A DNA stretch of 64,000 nt. Origin: Scatophagus argus. Taxonomy: Eukaryota > Chordata > Actinopteri > Scatophagidae. The notes beneath the pieces were generated by a model. That model made no database searches and was not told where the DNA came from. It was given only the letters and a program-made list of their open reading frames with translations. The stretch spans positions 20,469,535 to 20,533,534 of the forward strand of contig NC_058503.1 of the NCBI RefSeq assembly GCF_020382885.2, given 5' to 3'. Position numbers and translations under genes: made by a program. Shown piece by piece: positions 14,501 through 24,081 of this stretch (its first letter is position 1; every line of letters starts with the position of its first letter).

Positions 14501-17500
14501 CTTTTGTTTGTCCCTAACTCTACGGCAATGCAGATTCTTTGCACTTTCTTTACTCTTTGCATCAGTGTGAGAGGCTGACGCCAGATCTGCGAGATATGAG
14601 ATCTGAGTGAAGATAGACTGTGACATAGTTGAAACAGTGCAGGCCAGCAACATGGTAAATATGATTTTCCAAAGCCAAAGTAAGTGATTAACTAGTTTTG
14701 ACAAGACTCCACAAGAATAATTGAACTCAGCTATCTAAAAGAGAGATGAAAGGGACATTGGGCTGTCTTGTTCTAGTTTACGGTTTGCATTAAGCTCTAA
14801 AGATCAGCAGTAAGCATAGATTTAAGCATGATTACGCTAACTTCTCGTTGCTCTCGCATTGTTCTTTGAAACACAACCCTTCAGAGGTCAGAAGTCGTGT
14901 AGGTAGTTCTTGAAGTTGGAGAAAGCAAGCCTCCCTGCTGCACATGTGTTGAATTATGCTCTTAGTCAGCTTACAGGTGCTTCTAGTTAAAGCCTCTTGA
15001 TGCATTAACTGTGAAAACTGAATGTTCCCCATGGCTTCAAATGTTGGCAAATTTGAAACAGCCTATTAAAATGATTCTGTTAAAACTTAAAGGACCAGTC
15101 TTCCAGTTGTGAGGTTTAAAATGAGCTGCACAGGGATATTTGATTATTGTTCATATACATTGCAATTCCCACAATATATTCGCGTTATTGGTCCCATGCG
15201 ATGTTATGGTGTCACATCACGTTGGTTGGAACAACACTGAGGATATTTTTTGTTCTGTTGCTCCTCCAAGAAATCTCTCCACCCGCTGCCTCCTGAGAGC
15301 CATCCAGCTGCAGCCAGATCGATGAAACTCCTCGCCAAGATTCCCAAGGATGCTGAAGCTGTCATTGTTTTAGTCGGTAAGCTCTGGGAGTTTTGACAGA
15401 GTAGATTATTTACTGCAGCTATGTCTTTTCTTCTGTTTTTACAAACTGCTAAAAGATGAATTTGCTTGTTGTAAATTCTCCATTAGGACTCAAATACAAA
15501 AATCAAGGAATTAACTTGCATCAGGACAAATGACAGCATAGTCATGTCATGTTCGCCACTAACAAGAACACAACAGTTTCACATTCTTGATTATTTGATT
15601 ATTTTATCATCTGATTCTTTCTCTCATCTCTCCTTAATTTAGAATGTGGCTGGGGGGTCCAGGTGGTCATGATGTGGCTAACATTACTCACCTGTTTACA
15701 CTGGCATACCTTTGCATTGGCTCTCCACCTCCTTCCATTGTGCCATGTATTTACTGTCACACCATAGATTTATAGTTTGTAATGGGGTAGAATGGTAATA
15801 ATCCCTGAGATTAGGGAGAGACGTACCCCCTCTCTCTTTACCAAATGTTCTGTATTTGACCCTTTTCTTTTGTTTCCTTCCATTCCAAATAAATGGTGAA
15901 ATTTGCTTGTATGCTTTTGTTTATTGGACTTTTAGCCTGAATATTTCCCAGACATATCAAGGAAATCTAAAAGGATGTATACAGATATATACAGAGAAAC
16001 ATCAGGGTACAATGCCATTTTGTGTTCCTATTAGAGACCAGAGAATACTTTTAATTATTACAGTATTACAGTTACATATTATCACAGTACAGGCCCAGGC
16101 CTGTTTGTTACCATCTTCTCTTATTGTTTGTGCAACAGGTTCTATGTAAAGCGCAAAAATGGGTGGTGTAAGAAGGCAAACCTGAGTCGATCTGTCTGGT
16201 TTTATGTGATCAGTAAAATCTCTGTTTATCTTGACTTTGGCTGTGGGGGTAATATCATGTTTTAAGTTTATAGTGTTAATAACAGTGCAGCTGTTTTGTT
16301 CTGCCTCCTGAGGAAAGTTTTACTGTTAAGCTACGGAATATCCTGAAAAGCAAACGCAGACTGGCGCTAAAACTACTACAGATGTCTGTGAGGAGAAGAT
16401 TCATTTTTCACATCAATTTCTGTGAGATACTTTTCACTAAACAGGTGGTGAGGGAGTTAATAGCCGAAATGCAATCACAGATTGACTCACCACAAATGCT
16501 GTCCCTCATGCCAGGATGTGAAAAATCTCAGAGGTCTAAATTTGTTGTGTTTTGTTGCTTTCTCCTACCAGGTTGTGTTGAATTCCTGGAGCAGCCAGCC
16601 ATGGCCTTTGTCAGGTTGAGTGAGGCCGTCCTTCTGGAGTCGGTGCTCGAGGTCCCTGTCCCTGTTCGCTTTCTTTTTGTCCTGCTTGGTCCCAGTCAGT
16701 CCAACGTGGACTATCATGAGATTGGACGCTCCTTCTCCACTCTCATGTCTGACAAGGTAGGTATGAATCTGAGAAGATGTTAAATCACATTTTAGTTATT
16801 TAGTTATTATTATTAAAGGACTGAGTCACAAAAAGAAGAAAGAAAACAGATCAATGATACCATTTATTCACTTTGAACTTGAACATTAGATTTAGAAGTA
16901 GATAGAATTGCTAAGAATTTAGAATTAGATTTAAAATGAATAAAATTATGTTATTTTGTGGTTTTGACATAAGTAGCCTTAAGAAAGTGATTATGTTGGT
17001 CCCAGCAACAGGACTGTATGTGCTGTAATTCAGTGATGTAGTGGATGCAGAAGCTTTTTACTTTTTAATCTATTTTCAATAAACCAGAAAGACCTTAAAA
17101 TGATTTTGCCCTTTTAACATGTTTGTGTCGCATGAAACAATTATTTATTTTCCAGGGCCAAATCTTAGTGACTTTATGGTTGTCTGCTGTGTCAGCCTTC
17201 AAAGACATCTGAGAACTTGAATTGCTTATTGTTTAATCAATAATAAGATGAGTAACCCTTTGAGCTTGAACAGCCTTTGTTTTGCATTCTTGGGATTACA
17301 TTCAGTTGTGCTTTTTGTTGTAGAGTTTCCATGAGGTGGCTTACTTTGCTGACGACCGACAGGACCTCCTGAATGGTATCAATGAATTCTTAGACTGCAG
17401 CATCGTCATTCCACCCTCAGATGTGGAGGGTAAAGACCTCCTGAAGACAGTGGCAGACTTCCAGAAGCAGATGCTGCGCAAGAGGAAGGAAAGAGAGCTC

Positions 17501-20500
17501 AAGAGGCACCACTCCATAGCTGGCATGGAGCAGAACAACAAAGGTATCCTGTCAAGTCTCTAACAGGCCTCTTTTCCAAGCAAAATCCTCAGGGAGCAGG
17601 TTTGAAGGTGGCACATCTGATTCAGAAGAATCAAGGTTAGTCAGCAATGCAAAAAACAGTTCAAACTCGTAAGTCGTACTGCTTAGAAATCTTGTGCAGA
17701 ATATTCCCTGCAGTTCACATTTTGTGTTCCTCAAGACTTGGGTTGCCGTAGTCTTTTTTTAATACTACCACCGGAGGGCACCAAAGACATGTTCAAATAC
17801 TGCACAAAGTGGCTTATGGAGAAAAAGATGACATTATTTTATATTTTCCTTATTGTCAACAGTCTCATAAAAAGAACAAACCAAACAATTCATTAGTCCG
17901 TCTTTCAGTGCTTTCCTGATTCCCTAATGTGTCACACTAAAAGCCAGTCGCAAATGTATTTGTATGTTTTTTAAAAGTACTCAGTAATTTCCTAACAGCT
18001 GAGTGCTGTAGTTTGTAGGAAGCATTACTCAAAACAGGAGTAAATGGCGTGTTTGCCGAGGAATATTTTCAGCTGTGGATTCATACATGTGTATCCCTGA
18101 TTGATTGCAAAGCCCTAGTTAATGGTAATGAAGGAACATTTGACCCCAGATGGACAGACCGGTGATTGGTAGTTGGTAGTGTTTCCAGTGTCCAGTGAGT
18201 TTTAGATTTACATTTTGGTGGTCGTGTTTATCTTTGCATTACAGGTTGTGCCTTTAATGTCTATTGTTGACTTGTGGGTAATTTACTAAGTTGTATTTAA
18301 CAAACCCCTCTAGATGCAAGTCCAGAGGAGGAGGAGGAGGGGGACCAGGAGGTGGACCCACTGAAGCGCTCAGGGATCCCTTTCGGAGGCCTGATCCACG
18401 ACATTCGCCGCCGCTACCCACACTATGTCAGTGACTTAAAAGACGCCCTGGACACGCAGTGCATCGCCGCCGTCATCTTCATCTATTTTGCTGCACTGTC
18501 GCCCACTATTACCTTTGGAGGCCTGCTGGGTAAACTACAAGAACCAAGATATTTAGATTCCATGTCATTTTGACGCACGTGCTCTGAAGATGTGTTTTGC
18601 CTGTTCTCACATACAGGTGAAAAAACTGAGGGCATGATGGGAGTGACTGAGCTTATTGTGTCAACTGCAACTCTTGGAGTCATATTCTCTCTGCTGGCTG
18701 GTCAGCCCCTCCTCATCATAGGCTTCTCGGGACCCTTACTGGTGTTTGAAGAAGCCTACTACAAGGTACTTCATCTGAAAACATAGAAATCATCTGAGTT
18801 CACACAGTAACTACGACAAACTATGTCACATACTCCAGTTTTTGTGTCATGTGGGTGTCATTTTGTTAGCTAACATGTCTGTGTCGCTCAGTTCTGCCAG
18901 GCCCACGACTATGAGTACCTGACTGGTCGAGTATGGATTGGTTTCTGGCTCATCTTCATCGTGCTGGTGATTGTGGCAGCAGAGGGGAGCTTCCTTGTTC
19001 GTTACATCTCACCCTTTACCCAGGAGATTTTTGCTTTCCTCATCTCCCTTATCTTCATCTATGAGACTTTTTCTAAGCTCATCAAGGTAATCCCTTCAGA
19101 TATTACTCAGCACACTGAACTTGATAAGATTCTGGACAGCTACAGACACCTTTTTATACCAGGATAACAGAATATTTTCTAAATTATTCGTTTGTTATTA
19201 TTATTAGCGTACTTTTCTCATTAGTGAAGTTGGTAGCATCCAGTAATCACATTTAATCATTCCTTTGCCGTACCTGGAAAAAAAAAACGCAAAGAGTTAA
19301 AAAACACTACAATCAAATCAACAGAGGATAAAGTGAGACTCTCCTCTTGTTTCCAGGTGTTTCGGGAGCATCCACTCATGGCGATGTACCCCAGTGACTC
19401 CACCCCAGCTACTCAGCTTCAAGAGGATGACCAAGTCTTAAACCAGCCCAACACTGCTCTTCTGTCCCTCGTTCTCATGATGGGCACATTCTTTCTTGCT
19501 TTCTTCCTCAGGAAATTAAGAAACAGTCGTTTTTTAGGTGGCAAGGTACCCGACTTTAGTGAATCTCTTAAAAGTGTTCACTTCATACAGTGGGCACCAG
19601 GCTTCTCAACATGTGAAGCTTTTCGTGTTGACATTGTGTGTACCTGACACAAACACTATTGTGTGTATTGTCAAGGTTAACAACCTGCTTTGGATGGTAG
19701 TTTGAGGGAACGTGGGCACGTCGATAATGTAATTCACACTTTATCTTAAAAGAACTTGAAGATTGTGCTTAAATCCAAAATAGTAATGCATCCAGCATTA
19801 CTAGACAGACTCAGTTTGACATATTCTTTAGCTTTTTGTAAAGGGAACTTTATATAAACTTTAATGTGATGTTGTACATACTTGTAGTATTCTTACAATA
19901 ATTCGATATTTTCTTTTTCTTCCAACTGAATGTTAATTTGGCTTTTTTGGCTTCTCAATATCCCCAGGCCAGAAGAATCATTGGTGACTTTGGCATCCCA
20001 ATCTCAATTTTAGTTTCAGTATGGGTGGATTACAGTATTACTGACACTTACACTCAGGTAACTCCAATGTCTTTAGTCACAGTAACTGGTGAAGATGGAT
20101 TATATATTATATGATTTATTGTACATGCAACGTGCTTTTATTTACTTTTAGAAACTCAATGTGCCGTCGGGCTTCTCAGTCACTTCCCCTGACAAGAGAG
20201 GTTGGTTCATCAACCCCTTTGGTGACAAGCAGCCCTTTCCCACATGGATGATGGGAGCATCCATTGTTCCTGCCCTTCTTGTCTTCATCCTCATTTTCAT
20301 GGAAACTCAGATCACTTCGTACGTACAGTATGATTATCCACAGTGGTAAAAGTCTGGATGGAGAAATTGTGTGTATGACAGTTTTCAACATAAATTTCAA
20401 CGTTTTAAATGATTTCTCATTTTTTGTCTAATCCGTCAGATTGATAGTCAGTAAGAAGGAGCGTCGCTTGGTTAAAGGCTCAGGCTTCCACCTGGATCTC

Positions 20501-23500
20501 CTGCTCATCGTCATTCTGGGCGCCATCTGCCCCCTCTTCGGACTGCCGTGGCTCACCGCAGCCACTGTGCGCTCCGTCACTCATGTCAACGCCCTCACCG
20601 TCATGAGCAAAGCCACGGCGCCCGGTGAAAAGCCCATGATCCAGGAGGTGAAAGAACAGAGGCTGACTGGGCTTCTTGTGGCTGTTCTTGTTGGTAAGAG
20701 ACAAAGGAAGGATGGGAGCGTGGGGTGTCAGCTAAACGTTCACTAAAACCCAACCCAAGCTGCCGTTGTCCAGTCATAACATAGCAGCTGTAGTTGGGCC
20801 TTTTGGATTTCTACATATGCTGGAAAAGGGGTGTATGGAGCTGTAATAAGAGTGATACTCACAATCTCAAAAACTCTGATGGGTGGTGTCTTTGTTTAGC
20901 TCTGTTTAACTTTAAATTCCCTTCATAATAAATAAATCACATCTATGCGCATAACAGTTCCAGTGTTTCTGGAATGAGCTGGAGAAAAAGAGGAATCTGA
21001 ACCACCAACCAAATTCCAGACCAATTATTTTTATTTTATTATCTGGCTAGGGGGGTTATTTTTCTACAGCATTATTACAGTGCTGGAATTTCCAGCCAAT
21101 TATTTGTCTTGAAAGAAGACCTGAGCTCAAAGGTAGAGTGTGGCACAGCTCCTGCAGGTCTAGACGTTCATGAAGTATGAATCAGCCTTTGCAATAGGCT
21201 TAAATGATTTTATATTTTTAGCAAATTGTCTTCAGAATTAACTGAGATGCTCATATTTCCAGTTGAAAAATGCGCAACATAAAATGCAACGTGTGCAACA
21301 TTGTTTTTATTCAGTCACTAGTACTATTTTGCCAGCAGAATATCTTGTTTCAATTAAGGTGGAGTTCCCAAAGTAGTCTTAAGTATAGCTTGGCTACACA
21401 ACCATAGTGACTCATCGTGATTGTTGAGTTTTTGTTTAATTGGATGCCAAAAAGTCTTGCGAATAAGACTTTTTGGATTAACCCAAATAGTGTTTCAACC
21501 AAGGCAGCTTAACAGAGAGTATGTTTCAAATAAATGACAACAAGTGACAGGGTGTTTCCCATGGAGGTTGTTGAACAAATAATTCTCTCCACAGTTCTTG
21601 TACATGTGTGCGGTGTGATGATTTGAAAACATGGCCTCTGACTTTTGCCCATCAGGTATGTCCATAGTGATGACAGACGTGCTCCGCCTCATCCCTCTGG
21701 CTGTGCTCTTTGGCATCTTCCTGTACATGGGGGTCACTTCTCTGACAGGCATCCAACTGTATGAACGAATCACTCTCATGGTGACGCCCGCCAAGCATCA
21801 CCCCGACCACATCTACGTCACCAAGGTAACACACACAAAAACAATGTTTACATGCCCTCGTCTTGTATTATTAGTGGTAAGATGGACAAGCCAAACCCAG
21901 CAGAGTGGTAACTGCAGCCGAGTCCAGGCAGCTGTTTTTCTGCTCTTTGGGTTTTTAGCTCGGTTTAATCGAGTAACCAGATTGTTCAGATCCATGCATA
22001 CAGGATACATTACCATTATTCAGGATTTTACAGTCGTGCAAATTTTGGACTCCTCCATATCCAGAAAAGTGTCATTTCATTATCATGAGCGAGTTGCAAG
22101 CACAGTAGGGATTTCAGATGCAAAGGAAAATGTTGCTGGATATTCGACCCCAAATGGAGCTGAGGATAAAGTTTGGTTTCTAGCCAACGGGTCACTGCTG
22201 GATTTAGCTTCTCCATCTGATCATTTGTGATGTTGGAATGTATCCTTGGCATTACTGGGGTCAGGCTTGAATTGTTTGTCATTTATTTATTTATTTTGTT
22301 GTAAAGAATGATCAGAAACTGAAAAAAGGCGTTTTCCCTCTGACGCTTTCATCTAGCAAATCATGACACATGCCTGTCCCCCATGTGGTTGTGTAACTGG
22401 ACATTAACGGTGTCTGTATCAGAACTGGTTGTTTTTGTACTGCTATTACATGGTTTTGGGTTTTAAGAAAGCAATTTGCAAATATTGCGGTTCATAAAAA
22501 CGCAGGCAAAGGACATGAGATCCTTTCACTTTTCACTCTCTCTCGCACATTTAACTCAAATCATTAGATGTAGGATTTTCCACTAGATGGAGCCAAAAAC
22601 ATGTATGAGTTTGTTAGACAGTTTACGATTCAGTATGTTTAATGTGTCTTTATGTGTCTATGCTGTGGTCCATGATTGACCGATTTTCTACACATGAACA
22701 ACCACGCGCGTGTTGTTTCAGGTGAAGACATGGCGCATGAACATGTTCACTTTGACGCAGCTGGCGTGCATTGTGGCTCTGTGGGTGGTGAAGTCCACCG
22801 TGGCCTCTCTGGCGTTCCCCTTCGTCCTCATCATGACGGTGCCGCTGCGCCGCCTCATCCTCTCCAGGATTTTCGAGGAACGTGAGCTCCAGGCGGTAGG
22901 TTGGGCAGCAGAGATATTCCAGGAATGTTTGCCACAATAATCTGATCCCACATAGCCTTGAGATACTTACTTTACAGCAAATTTAACGTTAGATGGATGT
23001 TGGCATGTTTTTCTATCTGTCTAACACTAACATCTCATAAAGAGAGCTGAAATGAGCTATGAATGATTTTCTCTTCTTGGACAGCTTTCTCATCCAAATA
23101 TTTTTGCTCTGCGTTCTGACCAGTAAAAGATTCACAGTCCATCCTGAAGCAGGGCTTCATGTTTTCATGGTTAGATCCCCCAAACCCATACATGTCATCA
23201 CTGTCAGAAAAAATCCTTCCATCTCCAGAATGTCCACGTTTTCGGAAGCTAGAAACAACGGCTTTGTTCTTAAGTTGACCACCATTCATGTTGTGTTCAT
23301 CCAAAGGTCTTATGAACCCAAGGCACTGTAGAATTTCCTTGACCTTGCAATGAAGTTAAAACTTTAAAGTTACTCTATTAGGGCTTCTATGATGTGAAGT
23401 CCCTCAGCCCTCGAACTTTCACCCTGAAATGTACTCGATTATACTCTGTATGATCTGTATGGGCACTAAGCATTTCTAATCTATCTTTTTATCGATCAGA

Positions 23501-24081
23501 AATATTTAGTACCTACAGGTTCTTCAGTTCGTCTGGACCACGCACCAAGGGGTTTTTAGTTCTGGTCCACTTCATGTTAACAGTGTTCTTTTACAAATGA
23601 ACCAAGAGCTGTAAGCATGAAGTGCAATATGTGTTAAATGTAAATTAAGCTGTTAGCTTGTTTAGTGACCCTAAGTGGTGCTAGTAAACATTTTGACACA
23701 GTGGGACTAACTGTAGTTTTATATATATAGATATTAATCAGACGCACATAACGTCTGATTAATATCAATTTTCTCATCTAACTCTCTGCATCAGAGGGAA
23801 TAGGTGTATTTTTCAAAAACCTAACAAAGTACTATGGCTGTTGAAGTAGTGCTAAAATCAAGTGGACTGATACCGTGTGAAAAAGTGGATCAGAGAGAGT
23901 TTGTTTGAACAGTGTTAAGTGTGAAAATGTCCCAAGTTACCTTATTTTGACCTTTGAGCAAACCCTGAATGAAAATTATTAAATATAATTTGTCTTTCCA
24001 CAGCTGGATTCCGACGAGGATTCTCCCAACTTTGATGAAGATGGACGAGATGAGTACAACGAGATCCACATGCTTGTATAA
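1..24081 (+). CDS. slc4a3: slc4a3, anion exchanger 3 (AE3), 5'-truncated by window edge
   Basis: Electroneutral plasma-membrane Cl-/HCO3- exchanger of the SLC4 family, involved in pH and volume regulation in excitable tissue. Coding exons: 1-181, 372-574, 1979-2178, 9294-9439, 10042-10222, 10426-10561, 14281-14464, 15271-15376, 16572-16756, 17324-17543, 18314-18529, 18617-18765, 18892-19086, 19357-19545, 19968-20057, 20152-20318, 20440-20693, 21656-21825, 22722-22895, 24004-24081 (stop TAA 24079-24081). All junctions agree in phase except the choice of acceptor at 1979 (see that exon). Visible product is 1140 residues; the family is about 1230, so roughly the first 100 are missing. Order: Lys/Arg- and acid-rich variable N-terminus (1-195), cytoplasmic band-3 domain (about 240-510), linker, then the membrane domain (about 610-1115). 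AE3 rather than AE1/AE2 is indicated by the [10 protein letters not shown] run, by [11 protein letters not shown], and by the C-terminus [20 protein letters not shown]. The exon border structure and a cardiac-type first exon also fit AE3. Confidence 0.97.
372..574 (+). CDS. slc4a3: slc4a3 exon: acidic variable N-terminal region
   Basis: Acceptor ttcttctcag, donor gtaggc (phase 2). Opens with [12 protein letters not shown], comparable to FSIGSDEDD in mammalian AE3, then a low-complexity Glu/Asp-rich stretch ending [15 protein letters not shown]. The frame is fixed by the upstream phase-0 junction. Confidence 0.85.
1979..2178 (+). CDS. slc4a3: slc4a3 exon: end of variable region, conserved DEAEAQML segment
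   Basis: Encodes [14 protein letters not shown] and [18 protein letters not shown], strongly conserved in AE2/AE3. Donor gtaagg at 2179 leaves phase 1. The more obvious acceptor ends at 1962 but would be out of phase with the previous exon (phase 2). An AG ending at 1978 restores the frame, giving AGT Ser across the junction, so I start the exon at 1979. Alternatively a small unseen exon lies between 575 and 1962. Confidence 0.75.
3444..3493. repeat. 24-bp perfect tandem duplication
   Basis: CAAATCTTAAACATTTGTAT followed by TGAC occurs at 3444-3467 and again at 3470-3493, period 26. Confidence 0.85.
6319..6577 (+). CDS. slc4a3: slc4a3 alternative first coding exon, cardiac-type (cAE3)
   Basis: ATG at 6319 with an in-frame TAG upstream at 6295-6297. 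The frame stays open for 86 codons to a good donor gtaagt at 6578 (phase 1). Exon 9294 needs a phase-1 donor, so the splice is in frame (C+GT = Arg, then [14 protein letters not shown]). The peptide is polar at first, then acidic ([19 protein letters not shown]), resembling the acidic N-termini of short SLC4A anion exchangers. In mammals the cardiac AE3 transcript starts from a promoter and exon inside this region of the gene. The predicted product here is about 1032 residues, close to the ~1030 known for mammalian cAE3. The TSS is not located; an ATTAAAAAAG stretch near 5711 next to GGGCGG boxes is one weak candidate. Confidence 0.82.
7141..7187 (+). mobile_element. Retroposon (LINE/SINE) 3' tail remnant
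   Basis: GGGGATAAATAAAGGAATTC followed by short TGATTC/TCTGAT repeats is the typical 3' end of fish non-LTR elements. No upstream open frame remains. Confidence 0.45.
8503..8569. repeat. Compound microsatellite (TG)n-(GAGT)n-(CA)n
   Basis: A TG run of about 30 bases, four to five GAGT units, then CACACA with a TA interruption. TG and CA arms are complementary and could fold back. Confidence 0.9.
9294..9439 (+). CDS. slc4a3: slc4a3 exon: start of region common to long and cardiac forms
   Basis: Acceptor tgctcag, donor gtttgc (phase 0). Encodes [16 protein letters not shown], a conserved AE2/AE3 block, then a fish-variable Ser/Lys-rich stretch ([15 protein letters not shown]). Both the upstream long-form exon and the cardiac exon end in phase 1 and fit this acceptor. 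Confidence 0.93.
9831..9893 (+). mobile_element. Retroposon 3' tail, copy 1
   Basis: CTAATTTCGTACCATAAGCA ... ATGACAATAAAAGCTCCTTG. The same layout appears inverted at 41593-41653, which shows a dispersed repeat. The T-rich DNA from about 9675 may belong to it. Confidence 0.55.
10042..10222 (+). CDS. slc4a3: slc4a3 exon: cytoplasmic band-3 domain, part 1
   Basis: Encodes [20 protein letters not shown], then [20 protein letters not shown] and [17 protein letters not shown], the hallmark start of the SLC4 cytoplasmic domain. Donor gtaaag, phase 1. Confidence 0.97.
10426..10561 (+). CDS. slc4a3: slc4a3 exon: cytoplasmic band-3 domain, part 2
   Basis: Acceptor gttccacag. Encodes [20 protein letters not shown] and a block ending VLRALLLKH; donor gtcagt leaves phase 2. 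Confidence 0.96.
10562..14280. other. slc4a3 intron (3.7 kb), no further feature recognised
   Basis: Lies between the two cytoplasmic-domain exons. All open frames are short and lack splice context or recognisable protein. No clear repeat family was identified by eye. Confidence 0.6.
14281..14464 (+). CDS. slc4a3: slc4a3 exon: His-rich variable linker of cytoplasmic domain
   Basis: Completes the LLLKHSHPSD motif and continues as a poorly conserved, His- and Asn-rich segment ([20 protein letters not shown]). The same position is variable in AE2/AE3. Donor gtaagt, phase 0. Confidence 0.93.
15271..15376 (+). CDS. slc4a3: slc4a3 exon: KIPKDAEA strand of cytoplasmic domain
   Basis: Acceptor ctcctccaag at 15261-15270. 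Encodes [20 protein letters not shown], equivalent to LKLLEKIPEDAEATVVLVG in mammalian AE3. Donor gtaagc, phase 1. Confidence 0.94.
16572..16756 (+). CDS. slc4a3: slc4a3 exon: cytoplasmic domain core
   Basis: Encodes [19 protein letters not shown] and [20 protein letters not shown], the most conserved part of the SLC4 cytoplasmic fold, then STLMSDK. The frame happens to stay open ~190 bases into the upstream intron, but acceptor ctcctaccag and the preceding phase-1 junction fix the border. Confidence 0.97.
17324..17543 (+). CDS. slc4a3: slc4a3 exon: end of cytoplasmic domain
   Basis: Encodes [20 protein letters not shown], then [19 protein letters not shown] and a basic helix [15 protein letters not shown]. 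Donor gtatcc, phase 1. Confidence 0.97.
17768..17781 (+). promoter_or_regulatory. CTCF-like motif (one mismatch) in slc4a3 intron
   Basis: CCACCGGAGGGCAC differs from CCASYAGRKGGCRS only at position 6. Confidence 0.3.
18314..18529 (+). CDS. slc4a3: slc4a3 exon: linker and first transmembrane span
   Basis: Starts with an acidic run ([14 protein letters not shown]), then [18 protein letters not shown] and TM1 with [19 protein letters not shown]. This is the start of the transport domain. Donor gtaaac, phase 1. Confidence 0.97.
18617..18765 (+). CDS. slc4a3: slc4a3 exon: TM2-TM3
   Basis: Encodes [17 protein letters not shown] and [20 protein letters not shown], the TM3 region of the anion pathway in SLC4 structures. 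Phase 0 at donor gtactt. Confidence 0.97.
18892..19086 (+). CDS. slc4a3: slc4a3 exon: TM4-TM5
   Basis: Encodes [36 protein letters not shown] and [17 protein letters not shown], nearly identical to other AE proteins. Phase 0 on both sides. Confidence 0.97.
19357..19545 (+). CDS. slc4a3: slc4a3 exon: extracellular loop 3 and TM6
   Basis: Encodes a short extracellular loop ([20 protein letters not shown]...QPNT), then [20 protein letters not shown]. Mammalian AE2/AE3 carry a longer loop here with N-glycosylation sites; no N-X-S/T sequon is present in this version. Confidence 0.96.
19968..20057 (+). CDS. slc4a3: slc4a3 exon: TM7 segment
   Basis: A 30-residue exon encoding [20 protein letters not shown] and [10 protein letters not shown]. 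It has Trp where mammalian AE3 has Leu (VMVLVDYS). Phase 0 on both sides. Confidence 0.96.
20152..20318 (+). CDS. slc4a3: slc4a3 exon: extracellular loop 4 and TM8
   Basis: Encodes [20 protein letters not shown] and [11 protein letters not shown]. The Glu in METQIT corresponds to AE1 Glu681, the residue linked to proton/sulfate co-transport; it is conserved here. Donor gtacgt, phase 2. Confidence 0.97.
20440..20693 (+). CDS. slc4a3: slc4a3 exon: TM9-TM10 and substrate-site arginine
   Basis: Encodes [40 protein letters not shown] and [19 protein letters not shown]. The Arg in TVRSVTH corresponds to AE1 Arg730 of the anion site. Donor gtaaga, phase 1. Confidence 0.97.
21447..21476. repeat. Perfect inverted repeat, 12-bp arms
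   Basis: CCAAAAAGTCTT - GCGAAT - AAGACTTTTTGG in a slc4a3 intron, 180 bases before exon 21656. Confidence 0.85.
21656..21825 (+). CDS. slc4a3: slc4a3 exon: TM11-12 region
   Basis: Encodes [20 protein letters not shown] and a loop ending [13 protein letters not shown]. Acceptor cccatcag, donor gtaaca, phase 0. Confidence 0.97.
22722..22895 (+). CDS. slc4a3: slc4a3 exon: TM13-14
   Basis: Encodes [40 protein letters not shown] and [18 protein letters not shown]. Phase 0 on both sides. Confidence 0.97.
23730..23766. repeat. Perfect inverted repeat, 15-bp arms
   Basis: GATATTAATCAGACG - CACATAA - CGTCTGATTAATATC in the last slc4a3 intron, preceded by a short TA run. Confidence 0.9.
24004..24081 (+). 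CDS. slc4a3: slc4a3 last coding exon: cytoplasmic C-terminus and stop
   Basis: Encodes [20 protein letters not shown] and IHMLV, then TAA. The hydrophobic-plus-acidic start (LDSDED) matches the carbonic anhydrase II docking motif described for AE1-AE3. The last residues read MLV where mammals have MPV. Confidence 0.96.
   Translation: MDSDEDSPNFDEDGRDEYNEIHMLV

Larger units (their letters stand above)
20694..24003. other. Last slc4a3 introns, with two perfect hairpins
   Basis: Apart from exons 21656-21825 and 22722-22895 the sequence is non-coding. It contains a 12-bp-arm inverted repeat at 21447-21476 and a 15-bp-arm inverted repeat at 23730-23766, listed separately. Confidence 0.6.

Noticed and set aside
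16382-16571. Open frame continuing upstream of slc4a3 exon 16572
   Set aside because: Chance read-through of the intron; a strong acceptor and the phase-1 donor at 15376 place the exon start at 16572.
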